Of a stretch of DNA of 12,529 nt, positions 1 through 7,686 are shown one piece after another. Position numbers and translations under genes: made by a program. This stretch comes from an uncultured Clostridia bacterium (GTDB taxonomy: Bacteria; Bacillota; Clostridia; Oscillospirales; Ruminococcaceae), in contig CANRPG010000038.1 of assembly GCA_947632425.1 (NCBI GenBank), forward strand, positions 1-12,529, in the 5' to 3' direction. The number at the start of each line of letters is the position of its first letter. Positions within the stretch are counted from its first letter, which is position 1. Under the pieces are notes generated by a model. The model saw only the letters and a list, made by a program, of their open reading frames with translations. It was not told the DNA's origin and made no database searches.

Positions 1-59
1 AAAAAAACAGAAAGAGTACGCAAAAGTCAGGAAACAAAGAAAAGTGAGTGAATGTACAT

Positions 60-815
60 ATGAGCGAAGATGTTGTAAACGGTGTAGCGCTGGCAGAATC
101 TCCTGCAATATCAGAAAGCGAGATCAGACAAGAGGCTTCGGCAAACTATGTTTTAAAAAAGAAACCCGTCTATGAATTTACTAAACGCTTTTTTGATGTT
201 GTACTTTCTGCGCTTGCCAGCATTGTTCTTTTGATACCCATACTGCTCGTTGCTGCTATTATAACGCTCAAAGACCCGGGAAATCCATTTTACTTACATA
301 CCCGTGTCGGCAAAGACCGTAAGCCTATAAAAATACTTAAGCTGAGATCAATGCGCAAGGGTGCGGACAAGCTGGAAAATATGCTCACACCGCAGCAGCT
401 TGAGGAGTATAACAGAGAATACAAGATACAGGACGATCCGAGGCTTATAGGGTGGAAGAAAACAGGCGACGGCAGCAAATGTTTTGGCGCAAGGGTGCGG
501 CAGCTTAGCCTTGACGAGATAATGCAGATACCATATAACATTTTAATAAAAAATGATCTGTCGCTTGTCGGCCCGCGACCGATAATGGAAGATGAGCTTA
601 TAGCGAACTACACGCCGGAGGAACAGAAAATACTGCTTTCTGTCAAGCCGGGACTTACAGGCTACTGGCAGGCATACGCGCGAAACAATGCTACATACGC
701 AGACGGCAAACGCCAGCAAATGGAACTTTGGTATGTGCAGCACAGATCGCTTTGGCTGGATATTAAGATAATTTTTGCGACGGTTTTGGCGGTTATGAGG
801 AAAAGCGGGGTGTGA
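60..815 (+). CDS. Undecaprenyl-phosphate sugar phosphotransferase (bacterial sugar transferase family)
   Basis: This enzyme starts the repeat unit by moving a sugar 1-phosphate from a nucleotide sugar to undecaprenyl phosphate at the inner face of the membrane. With the ATG at 60 it has 251 residues. It has a polar N-terminal tail, one hydrophobic segment (about residues 46-68, with a proline in the middle as in re-entrant membrane helices), then the catalytic domain. Family marks are RVGKD, KLRSM, the acidic dyad in LSLDE (D152/E153), SLVGPRP (168-174) and PGLTGYWQ. This is the short PglC-like form, lacking the extra membrane helices of WbaP or WcaJ. An in-frame GTG at 48 is the only alternative start, because TGA at 45 closes the frame; neither start has a strong Shine-Dalgarno, and I prefer the ATG. 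The sugar transferred (galactose, glucose, an N-acetylated amino sugar or other) cannot be read from the sequence. Confidence 0.93.
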   Translation: MSEDVVNGVALAESPAISESEIRQEASANYVLKKKPVYEFTKRFFDVVLSALASIVLLIPILLVAAIITLKDPGNPFYLHTRVGKDRKPIKILKLRSMRKGADKLENMLTPQQLEEYNREYKIQDDPRLIGWKKTGDGSKCFGARVRQLSLDEIMQIPYNILIKNDLSLVGPRPIMEDELIANYTPEEQKILLSVKPGLTGYWQAYARNNATYADGKRQQMELWYVQHRSLWLDIKIIFATVLAVMRKSGV

Positions 816-867
816 AATTTTAACGATTAGTTATTTTGCATATTAAAATGAATTGGAGAATGCTAAT

Positions 868-1731
868 GTGACGAAGATCGGTTTTGTTATCCTTACGTGG
901 AATTCCGAAAATTGCATATACAATTGTCTGTCATCTGTCTTTTCTCTTGATAGTAGCAAACTGTGCGGAAAAATTATTGTCATTGATAATGGCTCTGCCG
1001 ATCGGACTGTAGAACAAATCAGCAAAGTTATCGCTGATCACAATGGAAAAAGTGGATTTATCTGCGACGTTCATAAACTTGATCGAAATTGCGGAACGAC
1101 AGTCAGCCGAAATATCGGCTTAAGAAGTTTGATAAATGATGATGTAGATTATATTTGCATTTTGGATTCTGACACTATAGTGAATACAGATTCGATCTTG
1201 ACATTGACAGACACACTTGAGAATGATAATATGATTGGAATCATTGGACCACGCATGAAAGATAGACATTCAGTATACCAACATTCCGGGCGTAATCTTC
1301 CTACTCTGACTGAAAAGCTTTGCAAGGTTATGCCGGTAAACACACTTCGTAAGAAGGGTATCCAAATGGAGGTTTCTATTCCGGATCAGGGACACGGCTG
1401 CGTTCCGGTCGGATACTTGATGTCGGCCTGTTGGGTGATGCGGAAGGAGCTGTTGTTAGAAATCGGATTGCTTGACGAAAAAATCTTCTACGCTCCTGAG
1501 GATGTTGACTACTGCATCTGCTGTCAAAAAGCCGGCTACAGCGTTCAATATTGTTATGATGCGGAAATCATACATGAATGGCAGCGTCTTTCCAGAAAAA
1601 AGTTATTCAGCAAGCACAATTTTGAACACATAAAAGGCTTGGTTTATATGTTTTTTAAGCACAAGTATCTGTTCAATACCGAAAAGATAGAAAAAATATA
1701 TAAAAAGAACAGGAAATCGGTGAAAAGATGA
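868..1731 (+). CDS. Glycosyltransferase family 2 (possible rhamnosyltransferase-like)
   Basis: An inverting GT-A fold transferase that should add one sugar to the lipid-linked repeat unit on the cytoplasmic side. It shows the N-terminal ILTWNS strand, the IVIDNGSAD motif, the LDRNCGTTVSRN stretch typical of the nucleotide-binding region, a metal-binding DSD at residues 100-102, and APEDVDYC with the catalytic-type ED at 211-212. The C-terminus is basic, with a hydrophobic patch (LVYMFF) that may touch the membrane. I place the start at GTG 868 because GGAG at 855-858 is correctly spaced before it. The in-frame TTG at 853 would consume that site, and ATG 848 is in another frame that stops at once. 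The gene overlaps the radical SAM gene by four bases (ATGA), implying translational coupling. The architecture resembles WbbL-type rhamnosyltransferases, but donor and acceptor are not certain. Confidence 0.9.
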   Translation: MTKIGFVILTWNSENCIYNCLSSVFSLDSSKLCGKIIVIDNGSADRTVEQISKVIADHNGKSGFICDVHKLDRNCGTTVSRNIGLRSLINDDVDYICILDSDTIVNTDSILTLTDTLENDNMIGIIGPRMKDRHSVYQHSGRNLPTLTEKLCKVMPVNTLRKKGIQMEVSIPDQGHGCVPVGYLMSACWVMRKELLLEIGLLDEKIFYAPEDVDYCICCQKAGYSVQYCYDAEIIHEWQRLSRKKLFSKHNFEHIKGLVYMFFKHKYLFNTEKIEKIYKKNRKSVKR

Positions 1732-3194
1732 AAGTATATTTTGTTAATCCTCCGTTCAAAGCGGAATATGGAAAGTTTTCAAGAGAAAACAGAAGCCCGG
1801 CGGTTACCCGAAGCGGTACTCTTTATTATCCTTTATGGCTGATCTATGCTGCCGCAGTCTGTGAAAAGGACGGTTTTGACGTTAGATTTTTGGATGCTCC
1901 GGCAGCTCCGCTGAATGAAGAACAGGCAATGAAAATAATAGCAAAAGACGGTAAAAACACTAAGCTTTTTGTTGTAAGTACCAGTACTCCGTCAATATAT
2001 AGCGATGTTTCTTTCGCGGAAAAGCTTAAGGAGCACTATAAGGATGCCTATGTTATGCTTGTGGGAACTCACCCGTCGGCGCTGCCTGTCGAAACGCTAA
2101 AGATCAGCGAAAAGATAGATTCCGTTGCGAGAAAAGAGTTTGACTATATCGTCAGAGATGTTGCAAGAGCTTTAAGAGACAACAAGGATCCTAACAAGGT
2201 AAACGGACTTACCTATCGTGAAAAAGGCGAGATAAAAGCAAATCCGGATATGAAATACATCACCGATCTCGATGAGATACCATTCGCGGCACAGTTTATA
2301 AAGGAGCACCTGAACCATAAAGATTATTTCTTCGCTGCATCAACCTACCCGGAAATTCAGATTTTTACAGGACGCGGATGCATGGCTCGGTGTAATTTTT
2401 GTGTTTATCCGCAGACGATGCATGGACATCAATATCGCTTGAGGAGTCCCAAAAATGTTGTTGATGAGTTTCAATATATAGCCGACAATTTTCCTGACGT
2501 AAAGGAAGTTGTTATCGAGGACGACACATTCACGGCAAAAAAAGACAGGGTAATAGAGATATGTAAGTTGCTTGTTAAAAAAGGTCTTAATAAGCGTCTT
2601 AAATGGCTTTGCAATGCACGAGTTAATCTCGACCTTGAAACAATGAAGGCGATGAAAGCAGCAGGCTGTCATCTCATTATACCCGGAATCGAGAGTGGTT
2701 CGCAGCAGATACTCAATAACATCAAAAAAGGAACTACCATTAAACAGATACAGAACTATATTGCAAATGCTAAGAAAGCAAAGCTGATGGTTCATGCCTG
2801 CTATATGGTAGGAAACAATGGTGAAACGCGGGAAACAATGGAAGAAACATTCCAACTTGCGCTTAAGCTGAACACCGATACGGCACAGTTCTATCCGTTG
2901 CTTCCTTTTCCCGGTACCGAGGCTTATTATTGGGCAAAGAACAACGGATATATAAATGGCGGCTATGATGATTATGTCAAGGAAGACGGAACGATCAACT
3001 GCGTATTAAAACTACCTGATCTGTCATCGGAGGAGCTTGTCAGGTTTTGCGACAATGCAAGGAAAAGGTATTACCTAAGACCCAGATATATACTTCATAG
3101 GATATGGATGGGCATAAAGAATCCGCAGGATCTGAAGAGAAGTCTTAAAGCGTTTGGCAGCATTAAGGGGTTCTTGTTTAAGAAAACAAAGTAA
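1728..3194 (+). CDS. B12-binding-type radical SAM protein (HpnJ/BchE-like)
   Basis: A 488-residue enzyme with the two-domain layout of cobalamin-binding-type radical SAM proteins. The N-terminal part (about 1-150) is a Rossmann-like domain opening with YFVNPPF and containing VGTHPSALP at 112-120. The catalytic part carries GRGCMARCNFC with cysteines C218, C222 and C225, the CX3CX2C cluster motif that binds the 4Fe-4S cluster and S-adenosylmethionine. Downstream PQTMHGHQYRLRS, VVIEDDTF, GIESGSQQ and PLLPFPGTEAY follow the pattern of HpnJ- and BchE-like enzymes. The canonical DxHxxG cobalamin-ligand motif is not evident, so B12 binding is unproven. It overlaps the preceding glycosyltransferase by four bases. 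Family members carry out C-methylations, ring formations and other radical chemistry. Here an inferred role is modifying a sugar or the lipid-linked glycan; the substrate is unknown. Confidence 0.88.
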   Translation: MKVYFVNPPFKAEYGKFSRENRSPAVTRSGTLYYPLWLIYAAAVCEKDGFDVRFLDAPAAPLNEEQAMKIIAKDGKNTKLFVVSTSTPSIYSDVSFAEKLKEHYKDAYVMLVGTHPSALPVETLKISEKIDSVARKEFDYIVRDVARALRDNKDPNKVNGLTYREKGEIKANPDMKYITDLDEIPFAAQFIKEHLNHKDYFFAASTYPEIQIFTGRGCMARCNFCVYPQTMHGHQYRLRSPKNVVDEFQYIADNFPDVKEVVIEDDTFTAKKDRVIEICKLLVKKGLNKRLKWLCNARVNLDLETMKAMKAAGCHLIIPGIESGSQQILNNIKKGTTIKQIQNYIANAKKAKLMVHACYMVGNNGETRETMEETFQLALKLNTDTAQFYPLLPFPGTEAYYWAKNNGYINGGYDDYVKEDGTINCVLKLPDLSSEELVRFCDNARKRYYLRPRYILHRIWMGIKNPQDLKRSLKAFGSIKGFLFKKTK

Positions 3195-3205
3195 AGGAGC
3201 AGGTC

Positions 3206-4218
3206 ATGTCTGAATACAAATGTTACAACTGGATAGTTTCCATGCGGGCATTTGCAGCGTCTGCAATAGTTTTGCTGCATGTAATTGCAGGATGGACGGC
3301 AGATGCCCTCGGGGGGGTATAACAGGCATAAGATGGATATTAGATTGTGTTGTTATACAGGTCATCGTAAGATGGGCTGTTCCATGTTTTGTAATGATAA
3401 CAGGTTTTTTGCTGCTTGACCCACAAAAGGATATTGACCTTAAGAAAGCATTAAGATATGTGCTGAGAATGGCAGCTGTTTTGTTGACATTTGGTTTATC
3501 ATATTGTCTTATGGAATCGGCTGTTGCTGACGGCTTCGGCAATATTCCCGAATTAGTTGTTAAATCTGCGAAAAATCTTATTGAAGGTCATAGCTGGGCG
3601 CATATGTGGTATGTGTATATGCTGATAGGCTTATATCTCCTGCTGCCCATGTTCAGAATCTTTACAAAATATGCAGACAAAAATACATATGTATTTATTC
3701 TTGCTGTAATGTTTTGCTTTACAGTGCTAAGACCAACAGCAAACGAGATGTTTCAAGTGGAACTTGAAGCATATATCCCGATCAGCACGGCATTTCCTTT
3801 TTATCTTTTGCTTGGACAGTATATTCGGCAGTACGGAATCAAAAAAGGATCATCTGTATTGTTAGTCATCTTTGGAACCGTGGGAACGGCAGTCGGACAG
3901 TTGCTTTCGCTTGGAAATCAGCCTGACAATTTGTGTGTGATGCTTTATTCGGCAGGAATCTTTTCTCTTGCTATGAATAGCAGCTTTCTCGAAAAAGCCG
4001 GAAAAAGTAAGTTTATTAAGCAAATCTCAAAATACTCTTTCGGAATATATCTGATACACCCGCTTTTCCTGAACATATTGAACAAGGTACTTGGCATTTT
4101 CCCCGATATACTCCCGACGGGTATTGGAGAATTGGCGTTTTTTATTGCATCATTCAGCGGAGCATTTGTTTTATCTTGGATACTTTGCAAGGTGCCGTTG
4201 GTAAGAGAAATTCTATAA
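3206..4218 (+). pseudogene. Acyltransferase-3 family O-acyltransferase, frameshifted at a G7 run
   Basis: The gene starts at ATG 3206 behind a strong AAAGGAG site (3193-3199). The N-terminus, with SMRAFAASAIVLLHV (R14 and H25), is the classic first helix of acyltransferase-3 membrane proteins of the OafA/WecH type. This frame runs into GGG GGG GTA TAA and stops at 3320-3322. Family homology resumes in the -1 frame directly after the G run: WILDCVVIQVIVRWAVP, then FVMITGFLLLDP, continuing through about ten hydrophobic segments to 4218. One more G would restore an intact protein of 337 residues. An ATG at 3220 opens the second frame, but its first 32 or so residues are out-of-frame nonsense. 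The intact product would acylate, most likely acetylate, a sugar of the glycan. The interruption could be a fixed mutation, a phase-variable off state, ribosomal or transcriptional slippage, or a homopolymer sequencing error. Confidence 0.85.
3311..3317 (+). repeat. G7 homopolymer at the frameshift point of the first acyltransferase
   Basis: Seven consecutive G lie exactly where the reading frame of the first acyltransferase changes. With seven G the frame from ATG 3206 ends at TAA 3320. With eight G (or five) it would read through into the rest of the family domain. The run is a plausible slipped-strand site, although shorter than the tracts known for fast phase variation. Confidence 0.9.
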
Positions 4219-4234
4219 AGGTTTTGAGTGAGAA

Positions 4235-5278
4235 ATGAAAAGAATAGTGATTGATGGGCAGATATATGCCCAAAGGATAACCGGACAATATCGGTATGCA
4301 GATGAAATACTGATGGAAATGGATAAGCTAATTAAAAAGAATGAATTTGAAATTGTCGTTCCTTCTTATGTCAACATAGACGGTAAGTTTAAAAACTTTA
4401 AAGTGGTTAAACATGGAAGAATGAGAGGCTTACTTTGGACACAAACATCATTGCTTTGGTATCTTATAAAAAATCATGTCATCAGCTTTAACTTCTGCAA
4501 TATTACTACGTTGCTCAAACCTGGAATAGCTGTGGTTTATGACATAGGTTATAAAGTATTAAGAGATCACTATCAAAATTTTTATGGAAAGATTTCAAGC
4601 TGCTGGCATAGGCTGAATTATTTTATATTAGCAAAACAAAAATTGCCTGTTATAACGATTAGTGAATTTTCAAAAAATCAGATTATAGAATACTATAAGA
4701 TAAGTTCAGATCGTGTAATAATAGCAGGCTGTGGTTGGCAACATATTCTACGAGTCAAAGAAGACAACGAAATATTTTCTAAATATCCGGAATTAAAGAA
4801 AGGAAAATATTTCTTTGCGCTCGGTAGCCTTGAAGAAAGAAAGAATTTCAAATGGATAATAGATGTCGCAAAGAGAAACCCAAACGATTTTTTTGTTATA
4901 GCAGGTGGCTCTGTAAAAAACTCTAAGGAGTTCCTTGACTTTTCAGGCGATAATATTATATTTACCGGATATATTGCTGATGCTCAGATCAAGGCGCTGA
5001 TGTCGAATTGTAAAGCATTCCTGTTTCCATCGATTTTTGAGGGATTCGGAATTCCGCCGCTTGAGGCGTTGTCGTTAGGAGTTAAAGTGCTGTCTTCTAA
5101 TTCAAGCTGTATGCCTGAAATTTTGGAGGATTCCGTAGCGTATTTTTCACCAAACAATTATAACATAAATTTTGAAGATCTTCTTTCAAAAAATACTGCT
5201 ATTCCTGGAAAGGTTCTTGATAAATATAGTTGGGAGAGTTCGGCTAAGATTATACTTGACGTTTTAAGAAAGCTTTAA
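4235..5278 (+). CDS. Glycosyltransferase family 4 (GT-B fold)
   Basis: A retaining-type glycosyltransferase of 347 residues, expected to extend the lipid-linked repeat unit in the cytoplasm. The C-terminal donor-binding half is clear: ALGSLEERKN (about 195-204) is the phosphate-loop region before a helix, VIAGG and IIFTGYI follow, and FPSIFEGFGIPPLEAL contains the E-x7-E motif (E269 and E277) characteristic of GT4. The N-terminal half has ITGQYRYA, an acceptor-side glycine-containing loop, and VVYDIGY. It begins 16 bases after the preceding acyltransferase, with only a weak ribosome binding site (AAAGG at 4217-4221, or GAG at 4230-4232). The DNA is visibly more AT-rich than the nucleotide-sugar genes downstream, which suggests exchange. 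The donor could be mannose, rhamnose or another hexose; the sequence does not say. Confidence 0.92.
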   Translation: MKRIVIDGQIYAQRITGQYRYADEILMEMDKLIKKNEFEIVVPSYVNIDGKFKNFKVVKHGRMRGLLWTQTSLLWYLIKNHVISFNFCNITTLLKPGIAVVYDIGYKVLRDHYQNFYGKISSCWHRLNYFILAKQKLPVITISEFSKNQIIEYYKISSDRVIIAGCGWQHILRVKEDNEIFSKYPELKKGKYFFALGSLEERKNFKWIIDVAKRNPNDFFVIAGGSVKNSKEFLDFSGDNIIFTGYIADAQIKALMSNCKAFLFPSIFEGFGIPPLEALSLGVKVLSSNSSCMPEILEDSVAYFSPNNYNINFEDLLSKNTAIPGKVLDKYSWESSAKIILDVLRKL

Positions 5279-5335
5279 TCGAAAACTAAATATTAACAAG
5301 AAGGCTTTAATAGAAATGTCGAAGGAGAATTTTTT

Positions 5336-6358
5336 GTGGATAAACAACTAAAAGAAGTATCATCGTATAGGAATCAAACCATAGATATTTTAAAAGCCGC
5401 AGCGATTTTTCTTGTTGTAGTCGGTCATGTAATGGTTTCTTTATACCCTGACAATTATAATGAGAAATTGATATTTAAAATATGCTATTCGTTTCATATG
5501 CCGCTCTTTATTTTCATCGGGGGGGTACTAACAGCATTTAAATCAAATGAAAAACTTTTGCAGGTAAAATGGATTTTTAATTGCTTTAAAAGGCTAATTA
5601 TTCCGTATATTATCTGGACAATAATTTATTGTTTGCTTAATCAACGGCATGACTTTATTAATGCGTTATTTTTAGATCCGATATTGTGGTATTTAATCAA
5701 CCTTTTTATATGCCATTTAATACTGTTCATTTCTGAGCATACTCGCAAATTTAAGGTCGTAACAGCGGTTGTAATATATATCTTATTCTTTATATTGTAT
5801 GGTGTATTTAGAGATAATAATTTAGTTATTAAAAACGTTGCTATGTTTTTCCCGTTTTATATTTTCGGCCATATATTATTCCGTATAAAAGAAAAAACTT
5901 GGGTTAAACAATTAAAAAAGTATTTGTGGATAGGGGCACTGTTATATCCAATATCAATGATATTTTACACTTACAAGCAGTATGACATGGTTATAGCTAA
6001 AATTCAAGGCATATTGGGCATTACATCATTTGGAGGTTTAATTCATATTGCGGCGTTATTCTATAATCACTTTGTAGTCGCAACGTTGGGAATAATGTTT
6101 ATATGGTTTCTAACAGAGTTCCTATTGAATTTTAAAGTGCTGAAAAATTCTCTTGCGGCAGCAGCGCATTTAGGTAAATATACAATGTTTATATATGTTC
6201 TTGAAAGCTTGACGTCGTATATTGTATCCGGTGATTTTATGAACAATATATTTTTAAGTGGAATAGTTTTAATTCTTGTCAGAATGATATTTCCGCTTCT
6301 GATAGCATATGTTTTTTCATTTGTACCAAAATTAAGGCTTATTCTTTTTGGACAATAA
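5336..6358 (+). CDS. Acyltransferase-3 family membrane O-acyltransferase
   Basis: A 340-residue integral membrane protein with about ten hydrophobic helices, of the acyltransferase-3 family that O-acetylates or otherwise acylates polysaccharides. The first helix region shows the family pattern YRNQTIDILKAAAIF followed by VVVGHV with the conserved histidine H31. The second helix contains SFHMPLFIFIGG. The start is GTG 5336, fixed by AAGGAG at 5322-5327 with eight bases of spacing. It contains a G7 run at codons 62-64 that is in frame here, unlike the broken first acyltransferase. The DNA is AT-rich, like the glycosyltransferase before it. Its target is presumably a hydroxyl on a sugar of this glycan; which one is unknown. 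Confidence 0.92.
   Translation: MDKQLKEVSSYRNQTIDILKAAAIFLVVVGHVMVSLYPDNYNEKLIFKICYSFHMPLFIFIGGVLTAFKSNEKLLQVKWIFNCFKRLIIPYIIWTIIYCLLNQRHDFINALFLDPILWYLINLFICHLILFISEHTRKFKVVTAVVIYILFFILYGVFRDNNLVIKNVAMFFPFYIFGHILFRIKEKTWVKQLKKYLWIGALLYPISMIFYTYKQYDMVIAKIQGILGITSFGGLIHIAALFYNHFVVATLGIMFIWFLTEFLLNFKVLKNSLAAAAHLGKYTMFIYVLESLTSYIVSGDFMNNIFLSGIVLILVRMIFPLLIAYVFSFVPKLRLILFGQ
5519..5525 (+). repeat. G7 homopolymer inside the second acyltransferase
   Basis: Seven G encode Gly-Gly and the first base of Val (residues 62-64), in the correct frame. Gain or loss of one G would truncate the protein after its second helix. The length and the surrounding C-G7-TA match the run in the first acyltransferase. 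Confidence 0.9.
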
Positions 6359-6361
6359 AGT

Positions 6362-6377
6362 AAGGTGATCAATTCTG
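6362..6377 (+). promoter_or_regulatory. Ribosome binding site and non-standard CTG start of manC
   Basis: AAGGTG at 6362-6367 is followed after seven bases by CTG AAT ATT ATC, whose translation (N-I-I after the initiator) matches the usual beginning of this family. No ATG, GTG or TTG is available in this frame between the TGA at 6366 and the nucleotide-binding signature. Confidence 0.6.
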
Positions 6378-7682
6378 AATATTATCCTTCTGTCAGGGGG
6401 CAGCGGAAAGAGACTTTGGCCGCTGTCAAATGACATACGCAGCAAGCAGTTTATAAAACTTTTCAAAAACGGCGATGCGTATGAGTCAATGGTGCAGCGA
6501 GTATACAGACAGATAACGACTGTTGATCCGAATGCGAATGTTACTATAGCTACGAGCAGATCGCAGGTAAGCGCAATAAAAAATCAACTGGGTGACAACG
6601 TTTCAGTATGCGTAGAGCCATGCAGGCGTGATACTTTTCCTGCTATAGTTCTTGCAGCTGCGTTTTTGTGTGATGTAAAAAAAGTTCCTTCAGGTGAACC
6701 CGTTGCAGTCTGCCCTGTAGACCCGTATGTGAATGATACTTATTACGAGGCAGTAGCACAGCTTGCAGATCTCGCCGCAAAGGGAAACGCAAATATCACT
6801 TTGATGGGTATCGAACCTACATATCCTTCTGAAAAGTATGGATATATAATTCCTGAATCATCACAAAAGGTAAGCAAGGTTCTTGAATTTAAGGAAAAGC
6901 CCGATACAGAAAAGGCAAAAGAGTATATAAAACGCGGTGCGCTATGGAATGCCGGAGTTTTTGCTTTCAAGCCGGGATACCTTATTGAAAAAGCACATGA
7001 ATATATTGATTTTGAAAACTACGACGACCTGTATAAAAAATATGAAGAGCTTTCTAAAATAAGCTTCGATTATGCTGTTGTAGAAAAAGAGCCGTTGATT
7101 CAAGTGCTTCGCTATGCAGGCGAGTGGAAAGACATAGGTACTTGGAATATGCTCGCCGAGGTAATGACAGAGCCTGTAAAAGGCAACGCGCTGCTGGATG
7201 AAACTTGTGATAACACGCAGGTAATAAACGAACTTGACATACCTGTCCTCGGAATGGGGCTTAAAGATATTGTAATAGCGGTCTCGGGCGACGGAATATT
7301 CGTTGCAGATAAAGAACGCAGCGGCTTTATGAAACCGTATGTTGAAAAGATAAGTACCGAAATAAAGTTTGCAGAAAAAAGCTGGGGCACTTACACAGTT
7401 ATAGATGCCCGACCCGGTGCAATGACAGTCAGGATAGCGCTTACAGCAGGAAGCAAAATGACATATCACTGCCATGAAATGCGCGATGAGTGCTGGAATA
7501 TTATTGACGGCAGCGGTGAAGTGATACTTAACGGAGAAAAGCTCCGTGTGGAAAAAGGCAGCGTTGTTTCTATCCCGAAAGGCACAAAGCATACCCTGCT
7601 TGCTAAGACCGATATGACAGTCATAGAAGTGCAGACGGGTGATGAGATAAGTAAAGAGGATAAAATAATTGCAGGGAGATAA
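6375..7682 (+). CDS. manC: Mannose-1-phosphate guanylyltransferase with C-terminal cupin
   Basis: Makes GDP-mannose from mannose 1-phosphate and GTP, feeding the two genes that follow. Read from a CTG at 6375 it has 435 residues. The pyrophosphorylase signature LSGGSGKRLWPLS is at 6-18 and RSKQF at 22-26, then LEFKEKPD and GALWNAGVFAF. The C-terminal cupin (type II mannose-6-phosphate isomerase-like) has HCHEMRDECW with H365 and H367, GSGEVILNGE and IPKGTKHTL with H406. The first ATG in frame, at 6489, would delete the nucleotide-binding signature, so it cannot be the true start. TGA at 6366 closes the frame, leaving only CTG 6375 or ATT 6372 as practical starts. AAGGTGAT at 6362-6369 is well placed for CTG. 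The cupin may be regulatory or an isomerase; bifunctionality is not shown. Confidence 0.9.
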   Translation: MNIILLSGGSGKRLWPLSNDIRSKQFIKLFKNGDAYESMVQRVYRQITTVDPNANVTIATSRSQVSAIKNQLGDNVSVCVEPCRRDTFPAIVLAAAFLCDVKKVPSGEPVAVCPVDPYVNDTYYEAVAQLADLAAKGNANITLMGIEPTYPSEKYGYIIPESSQKVSKVLEFKEKPDTEKAKEYIKRGALWNAGVFAFKPGYLIEKAHEYIDFENYDDLYKKYEELSKISFDYAVVEKEPLIQVLRYAGEWKDIGTWNMLAEVMTEPVKGNALLDETCDNTQVINELDIPVLGMGLKDIVIAVSGDGIFVADKERSGFMKPYVEKISTEIKFAEKSWGTYTVIDARPGAMTVRIALTAGSKMTYHCHEMRDECWNIIDGSGEVILNGEKLRVEKGSVVSIPKGTKHTLLAKTDMTVIEVQTGDEISKEDKIIAGR

Positions 7683-7686
7683 GAAA

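Noticed and set aside
2340..2855. Minus-strand reading frame of 171 codons opposite the radical SAM gene
   Set aside because: It covers the conserved cysteine region of the radical SAM enzyme in antisense and has no family features of its own.
3220..3310. ATG 3220 as the real start of the first acyltransferase
   Set aside because: It lacks a proper ribosome binding site, and its first 32 or so residues show no membrane helix. The other frame, from 3206, has a strong site and the family's first helix.
3310..3318. Programmed -1 ribosomal frameshift at CGGGGGGG
   Set aside because: The zero-frame heptamer C GGG GGG is not a standard X XXY YYZ slippery site, and I see no convincing stimulatory hairpin. 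Single-tRNA slippage is possible, but a tract-length change is simpler.
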